Source of the DNA: an uncultured Collinsella sp.
GTDB lineage: Bacteria > Actinomycetota > Coriobacteriia > Coriobacteriales > Coriobacteriaceae
Reading direction: 5' to 3'
Assembly (NCBI GenBank): GCA_902470815.1
Contig: CABRHS010000013.1
Coordinates: 1-56,355, forward strand
Length of the DNA stretch: 56,355 nucleotides
Shown here in pieces: positions 31,378 through 39,387 of this stretch. Made by a program: the position numbers and the translations under genes. The notes below the pieces were generated by a model. It saw only the letters and a program-made list of their open reading frames with translations, did not search any database and was not told the origin of the DNA. Numbering within the stretch: the stretch's first letter is position 1; every line of letters begins with the position of its first letter.

Positions 31378-31962
31378 ATGGATATCAAGGTTTCCGGTCG
31401 CAAGACGACGGTCACTGATGCACTGCGCGCCCACGTCGACGAGAAGATCGGCGAGGCCCTCAAGGTGTTCGACATCGAGCCCATGACGGTCGATGTCGTC
31501 CTGCGTTATGAGAAGAACCCCTCCAATCCCAGCCCCGCTATCGTCGAGGCCACCGTCCGCGCCCGCGGCTCCGTGATCCGCGTCGCCGAGCATGGTGCCG
31601 ATATGTACGCGGCCATCGACCAGGCCGCCGAGAAGGTCACGCGCCAGCTGCGCAAGTTCAAGACCAAGATCGTGGACGGTCGCCAGGGCGGCCTGTCCGC
31701 CGCGGAGGTCGCCCCCGTCGAGCCCGTGGCCGACCTTGCCGACCTCCTCATCCCCGAGGAGGAGGACGATCAGCTCGTGCGCGTCAAGGAGATCGACCTC
31801 ACCCCGATGACCGAGGAGCAGGCGCTCGTCCAGACCGACCTGCTGGGCCACGATTTCTACGTGTTCGAGAACAGCGTGACCGGTTTGGTCAATGTGGTGT
31901 ATCACCGTAAGAATGGTGGATACGGCATCATCAAGCCCAAACTTGAGGTGGAGGGCGAGTAA
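31378..31962 (+). CDS. hpf: Ribosome hibernation-promoting factor, long form
   Basis: This 194-residue protein has the N-terminal S30AE domain (MDIKVSGRKTTVTDALRAHVDEKIGEAL, then IVEATVRARG and DMYAAIDQAAEKVTRQLRKFK) and the C-terminal dimerisation domain (VKEIDLTPMTEEQALVQTDLLGHDFYVFEN), the long-HPF form that pairs 70S ribosomes into 100S in stationary phase. The ATG at 31378 is chosen over an earlier in-frame ATG because it begins the conserved domain. A -10-like TACAAC lies at 31332. A weak hairpin stop follows the gene. Confidence 0.94.
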   Translation: MDIKVSGRKTTVTDALRAHVDEKIGEALKVFDIEPMTVDVVLRYEKNPSNPSPAIVEATVRARGSVIRVAEHGADMYAAIDQAAEKVTRQLRKFKTKIVDGRQGGLSAAEVAPVEPVADLADLLIPEEEDDQLVRVKEIDLTPMTEEQALVQTDLLGHDFYVFENSVTGLVNVVYHRKNGGYGIIKPKLEVEGE

Positions 31963-31988
31963 AATAGCGTCCATTGCATGATTTGGAT

Positions 31989-32022
31989 GGCGGTCATCCC
32001 ATGTGGGTGGCCGCCACTTTGT
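31989..32022 (+). terminator. Probable terminator after hpf
   Basis: An 11-pair stem with two G-T pairs (31989-31999 with 32005-32015) is followed by ACTTTGTT, a weak T tract. Confidence 0.5.
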
Positions 32023-32038
32023 TACGGAAGGCATGTGC

Positions 32039-32995
32039 ATGGATAACGCTTCTGCTTCGGGCGGTCGCTCCGGCCTGTGCCGTATCGTCATCGATACCTG
32101 CGCCGACCTCACGCCCGAGGTCGCTGCCACGCTCGACGTGGATATCCTCGGATTCCCCTACATCCTCGATGGGGAGGAATTCACCGATGACATCTGGAGC
32201 ACCATCACGCCCAAGGAGTTCTACGACAAGCTCCGCAACGGCGCCAAGGCATCGACCTCGGCCATCTCGCTCGGCACCTACCTCGACTTCTTCACCCAAT
32301 GCGCCGAGGAGGGGACTCCCACGGTGTACCTGTGCTTCACGAGCGCCCTCTCGTCGAGCTGCAATTCGGCCATGCGGGCGGCGGACCTGGTGCGCGCGGA
32401 GCACCCTGGCTTCGAGCTGTACGTGGTCGACAACGCGCTGCCCTGCTCGTGCGGCGAGCTTCTCGCCATGGAGGCGGTGCGCCAGCGCGCGGCGGGCCTG
32501 GATGCCCGCCAGCTCGCGGATTGGGCCAACGAGGCGAAGACGTACGTGCACGGGTATTTCACGCTCGACGGGCTCGAGTCCCTGGCGGCCGGCGGGCGCA
32601 TTCCCCCTGCGGCGGCGTCGCTCTCGTCCAAGCTCGACATCAAGCCCGAGCTCTCGTTCGACCTTGCCGGCTCCCTCTCGCTCATCGGCGTGAACCGCGG
32701 GCGCAAGAAGGCGCTCAAGTCGCTCGTGAAGTCCTTCAAGGAGAATTACGATCTCGACCCGGCGCTGCCCTTGGCCATCGTGTCGTCCGACGCGGAGAAG
32801 GACGCGGATTGGCTCGAGGCGGCCGTGCGCAAGGAGCCCGGCTGCGAGGACCTCACGATCCTACGCGGCTCGGTGGGACCTACCATCGGCGCTCATGTGG
32901 GCCCCGGCATGGTGGCGATCATCTTCTGGGGCAAATGCCGCGCCGACAAGATCTCGCTCACCGACCGCATAGCCAATCGCGTGCGCGGGGAGTAA
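32039..32995 (+). CDS. DegV-family fatty-acid-binding protein
   Basis: This 318-residue protein is of the DegV type. It has RIVIDTCADLTPEVAATLDVDILGFPYILDG, KASTSAISLGTYLDFF with the TSxxS fatty-acid-binding loop, YLCFTSALSSSCNSA and GPTIGAHVGPGMVAIIFWG, the usual C-terminal pocket. FakB members bring fatty acids to the FakA kinase; no FakA is adjacent. The ATG at 32039 has GGAAGG seven bases upstream, better than the ATG six bases earlier. Confidence 0.9.
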   Translation: MDNASASGGRSGLCRIVIDTCADLTPEVAATLDVDILGFPYILDGEEFTDDIWSTITPKEFYDKLRNGAKASTSAISLGTYLDFFTQCAEEGTPTVYLCFTSALSSSCNSAMRAADLVRAEHPGFELYVVDNALPCSCGELLAMEAVRQRAAGLDARQLADWANEAKTYVHGYFTLDGLESLAAGGRIPPAAASLSSKLDIKPELSFDLAGSLSLIGVNRGRKKALKSLVKSFKENYDLDPALPLAIVSSDAEKDADWLEAAVRKEPGCEDLTILRGSVGPTIGAHVGPGMVAIIFWGKCRADKISLTDRIANRVRGE

Positions 32996-33116
32996 CCGGT
33001 CCGTTCCCGTCGCGCTGGGACGCCCGGGCGCGTACGGAGGCCGGCGCGGGCTCGCGGCCCGCAGCGCGCGCAGTTCATCAAAGGTTCGTGTATCCACACG
33101 GTAAAGGAGTACATAT

Positions 33117-34256
33117 ATGACCGACAGCAAGCTCAAGATCGCATTCATCGGCACCGGCATCATGGGCGCGCCCATCGCCGGGCACATCATGGACGCGGGC
33201 TACCCGCTCACCGTCTTCAATCGCACCAAGGAGAAGGCGGAGGGCCTGATCGCCAAGGGCGCCGTTTGGGCCGATTCCCCGGCGGCCGCCGCCAAGGACG
33301 CCGACGTGGTGTTCACCATGGTCGGGTTCCCCACGGATGTGGAGGAGATCTACCTGGCCGGCGAGGGCCTCTTGGCCACCGCCAAGGACGGCGCCTACCT
33401 CATCGACCTCACCACGAGCGCTCCCGAGCTGGCCCGCGACATCGCCGGCGCGGCCGAGGTGTGCGGCAAGCACGCCTTCGACTGCCCCGTGACCGGCGGC
33501 GAGGGCGGCGCCATCGCCGGCACGCTCACGGCCATCGTCGGCGCCACCGAGCGCGATATCGAGCCGGTGCGCGAGGTGCTGGAGGCCTTCGCCTCCAAGA
33601 TCTGCTGCTTCGACGGGGCCGGCAAGGGCCAGGCCGCCAAGCTTTCCAACCAGGTGGCGCTGGCCGGCGCCATGGTGGGCATGGCCGATGCCCTCTCGTT
33701 CGCCCAGCAGAACGACCTCGACGTCGAGCAGGTGCGCGAGATGATCTGCTCCGGCACCGGTAACTCCGGCGCCATGTCCACGCTCGCGCCCAAGGCGATC
33801 GACGGCGATTACAAGCCCGGCTTCCTGGTCGAGCACTTCCTCAAGGACCTGGGCCTCGCGCTCACGGTGGCCGAGGAGAAGGAGCTGGCCCTGCCCGGCG
33901 CCGACACCGCCTTCACCCTGTACGACATGCTCGACGCCATCGGCGGCGGTCGCCTGGGCACGCAGGCCATCACCTTGCTGTACCAGGAGGAGGCCGACGC
34001 CGTCGCCGCCGGCCTGGACTGGTCCCTGTACACCGCCGCGCACGAGCACGACGAGGAGTGCGATTGCGGCTGCGGCCATGATCACGGCCATGACCACGAG
34101 GGTCACGAGTGCGGTTGCGGTCACGAGCACGGCGACGACCACGAGTGCCACTGCGGCGGCGAGGGTCGCCACCACGGCGATGACCACGAGTGCTGCGGCG
34201 GTCACGGCCACGGCGAGGGCCACGAGTGCCGCTGCGGCGGCCATCACGAGGAGTAG
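33117..34256 (+). CDS. Beta-hydroxyacid dehydrogenase with His/Cys-rich C-terminal tail
   Basis: This 379-residue protein is an NAD(P)-dependent 3-hydroxyisobutyrate/tartronate-semialdehyde reductase family enzyme. Residues 1-305 hold the Rossmann start IAFIGTGIMGAPIAGHIM, the DCPVTGGEGGAIAGTL substrate loop and the catalytic Lys in GQAAKLSNQVALA. The last 72 residues (308-379) carry 19 His and 11 Cys in units such as CDCGCGHDHGHDHEGHE, with almost no hydrophobic residues. This tail is foreign to the family and looks like a metal store or metal-delivery sequence. AAAGGAG precedes the ATG. The next gene starts four bases after the stop. Confidence 0.92.
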   Translation: MTDSKLKIAFIGTGIMGAPIAGHIMDAGYPLTVFNRTKEKAEGLIAKGAVWADSPAAAAKDADVVFTMVGFPTDVEEIYLAGEGLLATAKDGAYLIDLTTSAPELARDIAGAAEVCGKHAFDCPVTGGEGGAIAGTLTAIVGATERDIEPVREVLEAFASKICCFDGAGKGQAAKLSNQVALAGAMVGMADALSFAQQNDLDVEQVREMICSGTGNSGAMSTLAPKAIDGDYKPGFLVEHFLKDLGLALTVAEEKELALPGADTAFTLYDMLDAIGGGRLGTQAITLLYQEEADAVAAGLDWSLYTAAHEHDEECDCGCGHDHGHDHEGHECGCGHEHGDDHECHCGGEGRHHGDDHECCGGHGHGEGHECRCGGHHEE

Positions 34257-34259
34257 GGC

Positions 34260-34676
34260 ATGCCGGCAGATTGGGCATTCGCGATCATCTACGTGATGGT
34301 CTTCGGCTTTGCCGTCTACATCGGCTTTCTGCTCGGCGACGGCTGGGGCAAGCGCATCGTGACGACCCGGGCGTACTGGCTGTGCAACGCCGCCATGCTG
34401 GTTGGCACGGTCCTGCTGGTGAGCCTGGTGATGGTCCCGTTCATCCAGGTGAGCGCCATGGGCGTGCTCACGGGTAGCATCGCGGGCATCAAGATGGGTT
34501 TTGGCGAGTCCGTGGGCCCCTGGAAGTGGCTCGATAACTTCATGGATATCAACCGTCGCCACCGCAAGGTGGCCGAGAAGGGCACGGGCGAGGCGTATCG
34601 CCGCCGTCGCAAGACGGGCGAGGCCGGTCCGGACCTCATCTCCGTTGACGAAAAGGGCCCGTCGGCCCGCAAGTGA
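34260..34676 (+). CDS. Membrane protein, unknown (138 aa)
   Basis: The protein has hydrophobic segments at about residues 7-27 (AIIYVMVFGFAVYIGFLLG) and 43-75 (CNAAMLVGTVLLVSLVMVPFI and a following Gly-rich stretch), then a basic soluble tail with RRHRKVAEK and RRRRKTGE. I do not recognise a named family. It starts four bases after the dehydrogenase with the His/Cys tail, so the two are very likely coexpressed; a link to metal handling is only a guess. Confidence 0.75.
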   Translation: MPADWAFAIIYVMVFGFAVYIGFLLGDGWGKRIVTTRAYWLCNAAMLVGTVLLVSLVMVPFIQVSAMGVLTGSIAGIKMGFGESVGPWKWLDNFMDINRRHRKVAEKGTGEAYRRRRKTGEAGPDLISVDEKGPSARK

Positions 34677-34736
34677 GCGTGACGCGCTCCTAAATCTGGC
34701 ACTAATCCTTTGGCAAGAAAGGTTTGAGGTAAGCAC

Positions 34737-35432
34737 ATGGCAGAAGAATCCTCCGTCGAGTTGACCCCCGAGGAGGCCGCGCGCCTCGCGAGCGTCGAGA
34801 GCAGTGCCGACGCCCTCTCGGCCCTGATCGATGACCTGTCGAGCTCGAGCCGCCGCTCGCGTCAGCTCGCCGCCCGCGTGGTCAACCTGCTCGCCCAGCG
34901 CGAGCCCCAGATGCTCGCTCCTTATATCGAGCAGCTGATCGACGCGCTGTATCGCCCCGAGGCCCAGACCCGGTGGGAGATCCTGGACGCGCTCACGCTG
35001 CTCGTTCCCGATCACGCCAAGGAGTGCGGCGGCGCATATGAGGGCGCCGAGGCAGCGCTCTTCGACGAGATTTCGGCGCCGCTGCGCCTGTCCGCCTTCC
35101 GCTTCCTCACGGTTTGGGGAGCCACCGAGCGCCGCCGCTCCGAGAAGGTGTGGCCCATCGTGGACGAGGCCATCCAGTGCTTCCACGGCGACCTCGAGTA
35201 CCGCGACATGCTCGCCCTGCTCTTCGCCTTCGCGCACGGGCAGATCTCCGGCGCCGTGGCGGCGGAGCTCGCGGGGCGCCTGCAGTTCGACGCCGAAAAC
35301 GGAAAGGGCAGCTATCTGCGCGTCCGCTCGCGCGAGATCTACGACGCGCTGGTCAAGCGCTTCAAGCTCGACAACCCGCAGAAGAAGGCGCGCTCCAAGA
35401 AGAGCGACATCGAGGACGAGGACGAGGAGTAG
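34737..35432 (+). CDS. Helical repeat (HEAT-like) protein, unknown
   Basis: This 231-residue protein is soluble and strongly helical, with repeat-like segments SRRSRQLAARVVNLLAQREP, YIEQLIDALYRPEAQTRWEILDALTLLV and FDEISAPLRLSAFRFLTVWG that suggest HEAT-type repeats, and a charged KKARSKKSDIEDEDEE tail. No named family is recognised. The ribosome site is GAGGTAAG before the ATG at 34737. It ends three bases before the isocitrate dehydrogenase gene, so the two are cotranscribed. Confidence 0.75.
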   Translation: MAEESSVELTPEEAARLASVESSADALSALIDDLSSSSRRSRQLAARVVNLLAQREPQMLAPYIEQLIDALYRPEAQTRWEILDALTLLVPDHAKECGGAYEGAEAALFDEISAPLRLSAFRFLTVWGATERRRSEKVWPIVDEAIQCFHGDLEYRDMLALLFAFAHGQISGAVAAELAGRLQFDAENGKGSYLRVRSREIYDALVKRFKLDNPQKKARSKKSDIEDEDEE

Positions 35433-35435
35433 ACC

Positions 35436-36524
35436 ATGGCCCACGACGTCGTGCTCATTCCCGGTGACGGCATAGGCCCCGAGATCACGAGCGCCATGCG
35501 CCGCGTGGTCGAGGCCACGGGCGTCAAGATCGATTGGAACGTCCAGAACGCCGGGGCCGGCGTGATGGACGAGTACGGCACGCCGCTGCCGGAGCATGTG
35601 CTGGAGGCCGTGCGCGCCACCAAGGTCGCCATCAAGGGTCCCATCACCACCCCGGTGGGCACGGGGTTCCGCAGCGTCAACGTGGCCCTGCGCAAGGAGT
35701 TCGACCTGTACGCCTGCGTGCGCCCTTGCCTGTCCCAGCCCGGTGACGGCTCGCGTTACCGCGACGTGGACCTGGTCATCGTGCGCGAGAACACCGAGGA
35801 CCTGTACGCCGGCATCGAGTTCGACGAGGGCGCTCCCGAGGTGATGAAGCTGAACGAGCTGGTGGAGGCGTCCGGCCAGAAGCCGTTCGCCGCCGATTCC
35901 GCCATCTCCATCAAGCCGATCTCCATCGCACGCTCCCGCCGCATCGTGGAATACGCCTTCGAGTACGCCCGCCGCTGCGGCCGCAAGAAGGTCACCTGCG
36001 TGCACAAGGCCAACATCATGAAGGCGACCGACGGCCTGTACCTGCGCATCGCGCGCGAGGTCGCCGAGCGCTACCCCGATATCGAGTTCAACGACAAGAT
36101 CGTGGACGCCACCTGCATGGGTCTGGTCCAGGAGCCCCACGACTTCGATGTGCTCGTGTGTCTCAACCTGTACGGCGACATCGTGAGCGACCTGTGCGCC
36201 GGCCTGGTGGGCGGCCTTGGGATGGCCCCGGGCGCCAACATCGGCACGGACGCGGCGATCTTCGAACCCACGCACGGCAGCGCGCCGGACATCGCGGGTA
36301 AGGATATCGCCAACCCTACGGCCGAGATCCTCTCCGCCGCCATGATGCTCGATCATCTGGGCGAGGCCGAGGCCGCCGAGCGCATCCGCGCCGCCGTGCG
36401 GGCCACCCTCGCCGAGGGCTCGCAGGTCACGGGTGACGTGCAGCGCGCGCTCACCGGCAGCACCGAGGGCGCCGTGGGCACGCAGGCCTACGCCGACGCC
36501 GTGATCGCCCACCTGGACGTGTAA
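35436..36524 (+). CDS. NAD-type isocitrate/isopropylmalate dehydrogenase family enzyme
   Basis: This 362-residue enzyme is in the isocitrate/isopropylmalate dehydrogenase family and most resembles the IDH3-type, NAD-linked isocitrate dehydrogenases. It has VVLIPGDGIGPEIT, the substrate Arg region RSVNVALRKEFDLYACVRPCLS, VIVRENTEDLYAGIEF, VHKANIMKATDGLY and LNLYGDIVSDLCAGLVGGLGMAPGANIG with the metal Asp. It converts isocitrate to 2-oxoglutarate, a partial TCA step that supplies glutamate in anaerobes. No leu genes are adjacent, which disfavours LeuB. Start ATG 35436. Confidence 0.88.
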   Translation: MAHDVVLIPGDGIGPEITSAMRRVVEATGVKIDWNVQNAGAGVMDEYGTPLPEHVLEAVRATKVAIKGPITTPVGTGFRSVNVALRKEFDLYACVRPCLSQPGDGSRYRDVDLVIVRENTEDLYAGIEFDEGAPEVMKLNELVEASGQKPFAADSAISIKPISIARSRRIVEYAFEYARRCGRKKVTCVHKANIMKATDGLYLRIAREVAERYPDIEFNDKIVDATCMGLVQEPHDFDVLVCLNLYGDIVSDLCAGLVGGLGMAPGANIGTDAAIFEPTHGSAPDIAGKDIANPTAEILSAAMMLDHLGEAEAAERIRAAVRATLAEGSQVTGDVQRALTGSTEGAVGTQAYADAVIAHLDV

Positions 36525-36699
36525 CTGGGGTCGTTCAAATAGGGTCGGGTGTGGATTGCGCACCTGCATCGCAGGTCCGGCGGGCCGTTAAGTAAGCCTT
36601 AAAGGTCTGCGTCGCCTCACGGTGTATCCGCATGCCGCTATGCGGGTATCGTAGTGCGCGAGGAACAGCGATCTGAAGACGCGAGAAAGGGAGGACCTC

Positions 36700-37851
36700 A
36701 TGGGTCTGATCATGAAGAAGGACGACTCCGACGATAAGGAGTACATCGACGGTATCGAGGTCATCGGTCGCGGTGAGGGGCCGAATGACGATGACGCCGA
36801 TGCGGTCCAGGTCGAGGTCCATGAGGGACTGACTGCCGAGGACATCTCCGGCAAGACCGCCGCCGCCGAGGCGGAGTGCGAGGTCGAGGCCGATCCCGAG
36901 CTCCTCGACGCCGTCGAGGACGAGGATGATGCCGCTGCCGAGGACGAGGGCGCCGCCGAGGACGAGGGTGACGCCGCCGAAGACGCCGCCGCCGAGGGCG
37001 CCAACGCCGACGATTCCCCCAAGGTTCCCGGCGGCCGCCACAAGCTCTACATCGCCATCGCCGTGATTGCCGTGATCGTCGCCGCGATCCTGGGCTACGT
37101 GATCGGATCCGACGCGTTCGGCCCCAAGGGCGTGGGCTCCGCCACCCTCACGGAGGACCAGCTCGACTCCGTCGTGGCCACGTGGACCCTTGATGGCGCC
37201 ACCAACAAGATCACCGCGCGCCAGGCGATCGAGAGCCAGTACAGCCTCGACACCGTCAAGGACGAGAATGGCACCTACCCCACTCCCTCCGCGGATGTGA
37301 TCTTGGCGTATGCGCGCAACCAGGTGCTGCTCAAGGAGGCCGAGAAGCGGGATGTCAAGATCGATGACAAGGAGCTCGCCGCCGCGGCCGAGGACACCCT
37401 CGGCACCTCGGATTTCGCCACCATCGCCAGCCAGTATCAGGTGACCGAGGATCAGGCCAAGGATATCGTCCGCCAGCAGGTGACCATCCAGAAGCTCTAC
37501 AAGACCATCGTGAAGGACGCCCCCACCGCCCCTGCGGCCCCCGAGGAGCCGGAGAACGGCGACAGCGCCGCCGTGTCCGCCGAGTACGCGGCGTACATCA
37601 TCGATCTCGCCGGCAAGGAGTGGGATAAGGAGGCGGGCACGTGGGCCAGCCCCGACGGCACCTACGCCACCGCGCTCGCCGGTGAGGAGTTCACCGCCGA
37701 TTCGGCTTCCTACGCCCAGGCTCAAAAGGCGTACGCCGCCGCCTATCAGGACTACGCCAAGCATGCCGCGGATTCCAATCAGAGCTGGACGGAGTACGTG
37801 AACACGCTCTTCGCTAAGGCCAATATCACGCTGTACGGCCTGTTCGCCTAG
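36700..37851 (+). CDS. Membrane-anchored SurA/PrsA-like protein
   Basis: This 383-residue protein has an acidic disordered N-terminus (residues 1-108 with many Asp/Glu/Ala), one membrane helix (about 115-135, LYIAIAVIAVIVAAILGYVIG) and an extracytoplasmic helical domain resembling SurA/trigger-factor chaperone N-domains: ITARQAIESQY, ILAYARNQVLLKEAEKRDVKIDDKELAAAAEDTL and YQVTEDQAKDIVRQQVTIQKL. A catalytic PPIase domain is not evident. GGGAGG precedes the ATG. The 175 bases upstream hold a small hairpin but no clear promoter. Confidence 0.75.
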   Translation: MGLIMKKDDSDDKEYIDGIEVIGRGEGPNDDDADAVQVEVHEGLTAEDISGKTAAAEAECEVEADPELLDAVEDEDDAAAEDEGAAEDEGDAAEDAAAEGANADDSPKVPGGRHKLYIAIAVIAVIVAAILGYVIGSDAFGPKGVGSATLTEDQLDSVVATWTLDGATNKITARQAIESQYSLDTVKDENGTYPTPSADVILAYARNQVLLKEAEKRDVKIDDKELAAAAEDTLGTSDFATIASQYQVTEDQAKDIVRQQVTIQKLYKTIVKDAPTAPAAPEEPENGDSAAVSAEYAAYIIDLAGKEWDKEAGTWASPDGTYATALAGEEFTADSASYAQAQKAYAAAYQDYAKHAADSNQSWTEYVNTLFAKANITLYGLFA

Positions 37852-37887
37852 ATTCCGCATACGGATCTGCCAGCACATATGCCGCCC

Positions 37888-37935
37888 AGATGCCTGGTGC
37901 GCCGCTCACGGGTCTCCCGGGCGCGCACCGGGCAT
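37888..37935. terminator. Long hairpin after the SurA-like gene
   Basis: Fifteen-base arms (37888-37902 and 37921-37935, one T-G pair) with an inner CGGG/CCCG form a strong hairpin. The T tract is poor, so it may end transcription inefficiently. A TATGCT -10-like site follows at 37939. Confidence 0.5.
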
Positions 37936-38002
37936 CTTGCTATGCTGGGTGAAGAGCCTTTTGGCGGGTGCGCACCCGCCTTGTGTGAGAAAGGGACGGC
38001 TC

Positions 38003-38824
38003 ATGAGCGAGACGTTTGAGAAGATGGCGGAGTACTGCAAGCCCACCATGGAGCATCCCGTCGCGATTGTGTTGGGCAGCGGGCTGGGTTCGCTGGGCGA
38101 GCGCGTGAGGGTCGTTCGCCATATCCCGTACAGCGACATCGACGGGTTCCCAGCCGAGGCGATTCCCGTGGAGGGTCATCGCTTCACGGTCCTGGTCGGT
38201 GAGCTCGACGGCGTCCCCGTGGTGGTGTATCCGGGTCGCGTGCACATGTATCAGGGGTATGACGCCCTGCAGGTCACCTCTCTCGTGCGCCATGCGCACA
38301 AGCTCGGGTGCCGGAGCATCGTGCTGAGTTGCGCCACGGGTGCGGTGGGCGATATCGAGCCCGGCACCGTGGGCATCATCACCGATCAGCTCAACCTGAC
38401 GGGCCGCAACCCGCTCGCGACGCCCGCCGGCGTGACGGCGGCGGAGCTGGACAGCCCCTTCGTCTCCATGGTGGGTGCCTATTCGCCGTACCTCTCCGAA
38501 CTCGCCCGGAGCGCCGCTGGCGAGCTCGGCATGGAGCTTGCCGAGGGCGTGTATGCGGGCATGCTGGGGCCGAGCTACGAGTCCACCGCCGAGGTCCGCA
38601 TGCTCGGTTTGCTCGGCGCGGATTACGTGGGCATGTCGACGGTGTGCGAGACCATCATGGCGCGCGCCCTCGGCATGGAGGTTTTGGGCCTCACGCTCGT
38701 GACGAACAAGGCCGGCGTCCCGGGCGGCAGTCACGCCGAGGTCCTCGAGGCCGCCGACGCCTCGGCGGAGGCCATGCAGGCGCTGGCGCTTGGCGTGCTG
38801 CGCCGTATGGGGAATTTTTCCTAG
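38003..38824 (+). CDS. Purine nucleoside phosphorylase
   Basis: This 273-residue enzyme of the trimeric PNP family splits inosine and guanosine with phosphate. Motifs are AIVLGSGLGSLGE, the phosphate-binding GHRFTVLVG, YPGRVHMYQGYDALQV, LSCATGAVG, GPSYESTAEVRML, and VTNKAGVPGG with the base-binding Asn. The ATG at 38003 has GAAAGGGA upstream; the longer upstream frame crosses a hairpin. The tRNA-Thr promoter lies immediately after the stop. Confidence 0.93.
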   Translation: MSETFEKMAEYCKPTMEHPVAIVLGSGLGSLGERVRVVRHIPYSDIDGFPAEAIPVEGHRFTVLVGELDGVPVVVYPGRVHMYQGYDALQVTSLVRHAHKLGCRSIVLSCATGAVGDIEPGTVGIITDQLNLTGRNPLATPAGVTAAELDSPFVSMVGAYSPYLSELARSAAGELGMELAEGVYAGMLGPSYESTAEVRMLGLLGADYVGMSTVCETIMARALGMEVLGLTLVTNKAGVPGGSHAEVLEAADASAEAMQALALGVLRRMGNFS

Positions 38825-38840
38825 TCCCGCTGGTTGGGTC

Positions 38841-38869
38841 TTGCGTCCGTAGCGGTTTACACGTACTAT
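38841..38869 (+). promoter_or_regulatory. Promoter of tRNA-Thr
   Basis: TTGCGT (38841-38846) and TACTAT (38864-38869) are separated by 17 bases and lie 43 bases before the tRNA. Confidence 0.6.
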
Positions 38870-38911
38870 AAACAATCGTCGGTACGGTCAGTTCGTGCCG
38901 TCCATGGAACC

Positions 38912-38987
38912 GCCAGCGTAGCTCAGTTGGCAGAGCACCGCTCTCGTAAAGCGGGGGTCACCGGTTCGAGCCCGGTCGCTGGCTCCA
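38912..38987 (+). tRNA. tRNA-Thr, anticodon CGT
   Basis: The 76-base gene folds into a full cloverleaf: acceptor GCCAGCG/CGCTGGC, D arm GCTCAGTTGGCAGAGC, anticodon stem CCGCT/AGCGG with loop CTCGTAA (anticodon CGT, reading ACG Thr), and GGTTCGAGCC in the T arm. Discriminator T and CCA are encoded. Confidence 0.97.
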
Positions 38988-38996
38988 TCGAATCCT

Positions 38997-39030
38997 ACAG
39001 CCCGGATGCGTTTGCATCCGGGCTGTTTTG
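38997..39030 (+). terminator. Terminator of tRNA-Thr
   Basis: A perfect 13-base stem (ACAGCCCGGATGC and its complement) with a GTTT loop is followed by TTTG. Confidence 0.92.
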
Positions 39031-39095
39031 CTATCTCGGGCGGCATGAACGCGTAGTCGATCTTCGTGGATGCCGAGAAGTCGCCTCTCGTGGCA

Positions 39096-39235
39096 AAAGT
39101 GTAGCTTTTGGGGGAGGTTTCGCCCGATTTTAAAGGTGGTGCCTACTGTGGAAAGAATGCGACCTGCGGTTTTGTTGATCGTATTCCGAGCGCGCGCTCG
39201 AAAAAAGGCAAAACCTCCCCCAAAAGCTACACTTT
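39096..39235. repeat. 140-base element with perfect 25-base terminal inverted repeats
   Basis: Bases 39096-39120 and 39211-39235 are exact inverted copies, 25 bases each, containing the core AGCTTTTGGGGGAGG. The 90-base interior carries the palindrome GAGCGCGCGCTC (39188-39199) and no gene. No clear target duplication flanks it. It lies in the 357-base gap between the tRNA terminator and the amidohydrolase gene. Confidence 0.85.
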
Positions 39236-39387
39236 GTATTTCAGGGGAGGCCACGCGCCGAAATTGCGGACTCGATGCCGCTATAGTTGCGTTAGGGTGC
39301 GCGAGCGCCGTTTGACAGTTTCGCCGATTGCGAGCTCCGCCGAATGCGGGCTTCGCAATCTGCAGGTCCGCGAGATGGGAGATGCCC

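Noticed and set aside
33078..36569. A very long open frame on the minus strand across 33-36.5 kb, and similar ones opposite topA, ricT and the surface protein
   Set aside because: These are antisense shadows of well-supported genes in GC-rich DNA; their translations are His/Ala/Gly/Arg-rich with no family features.
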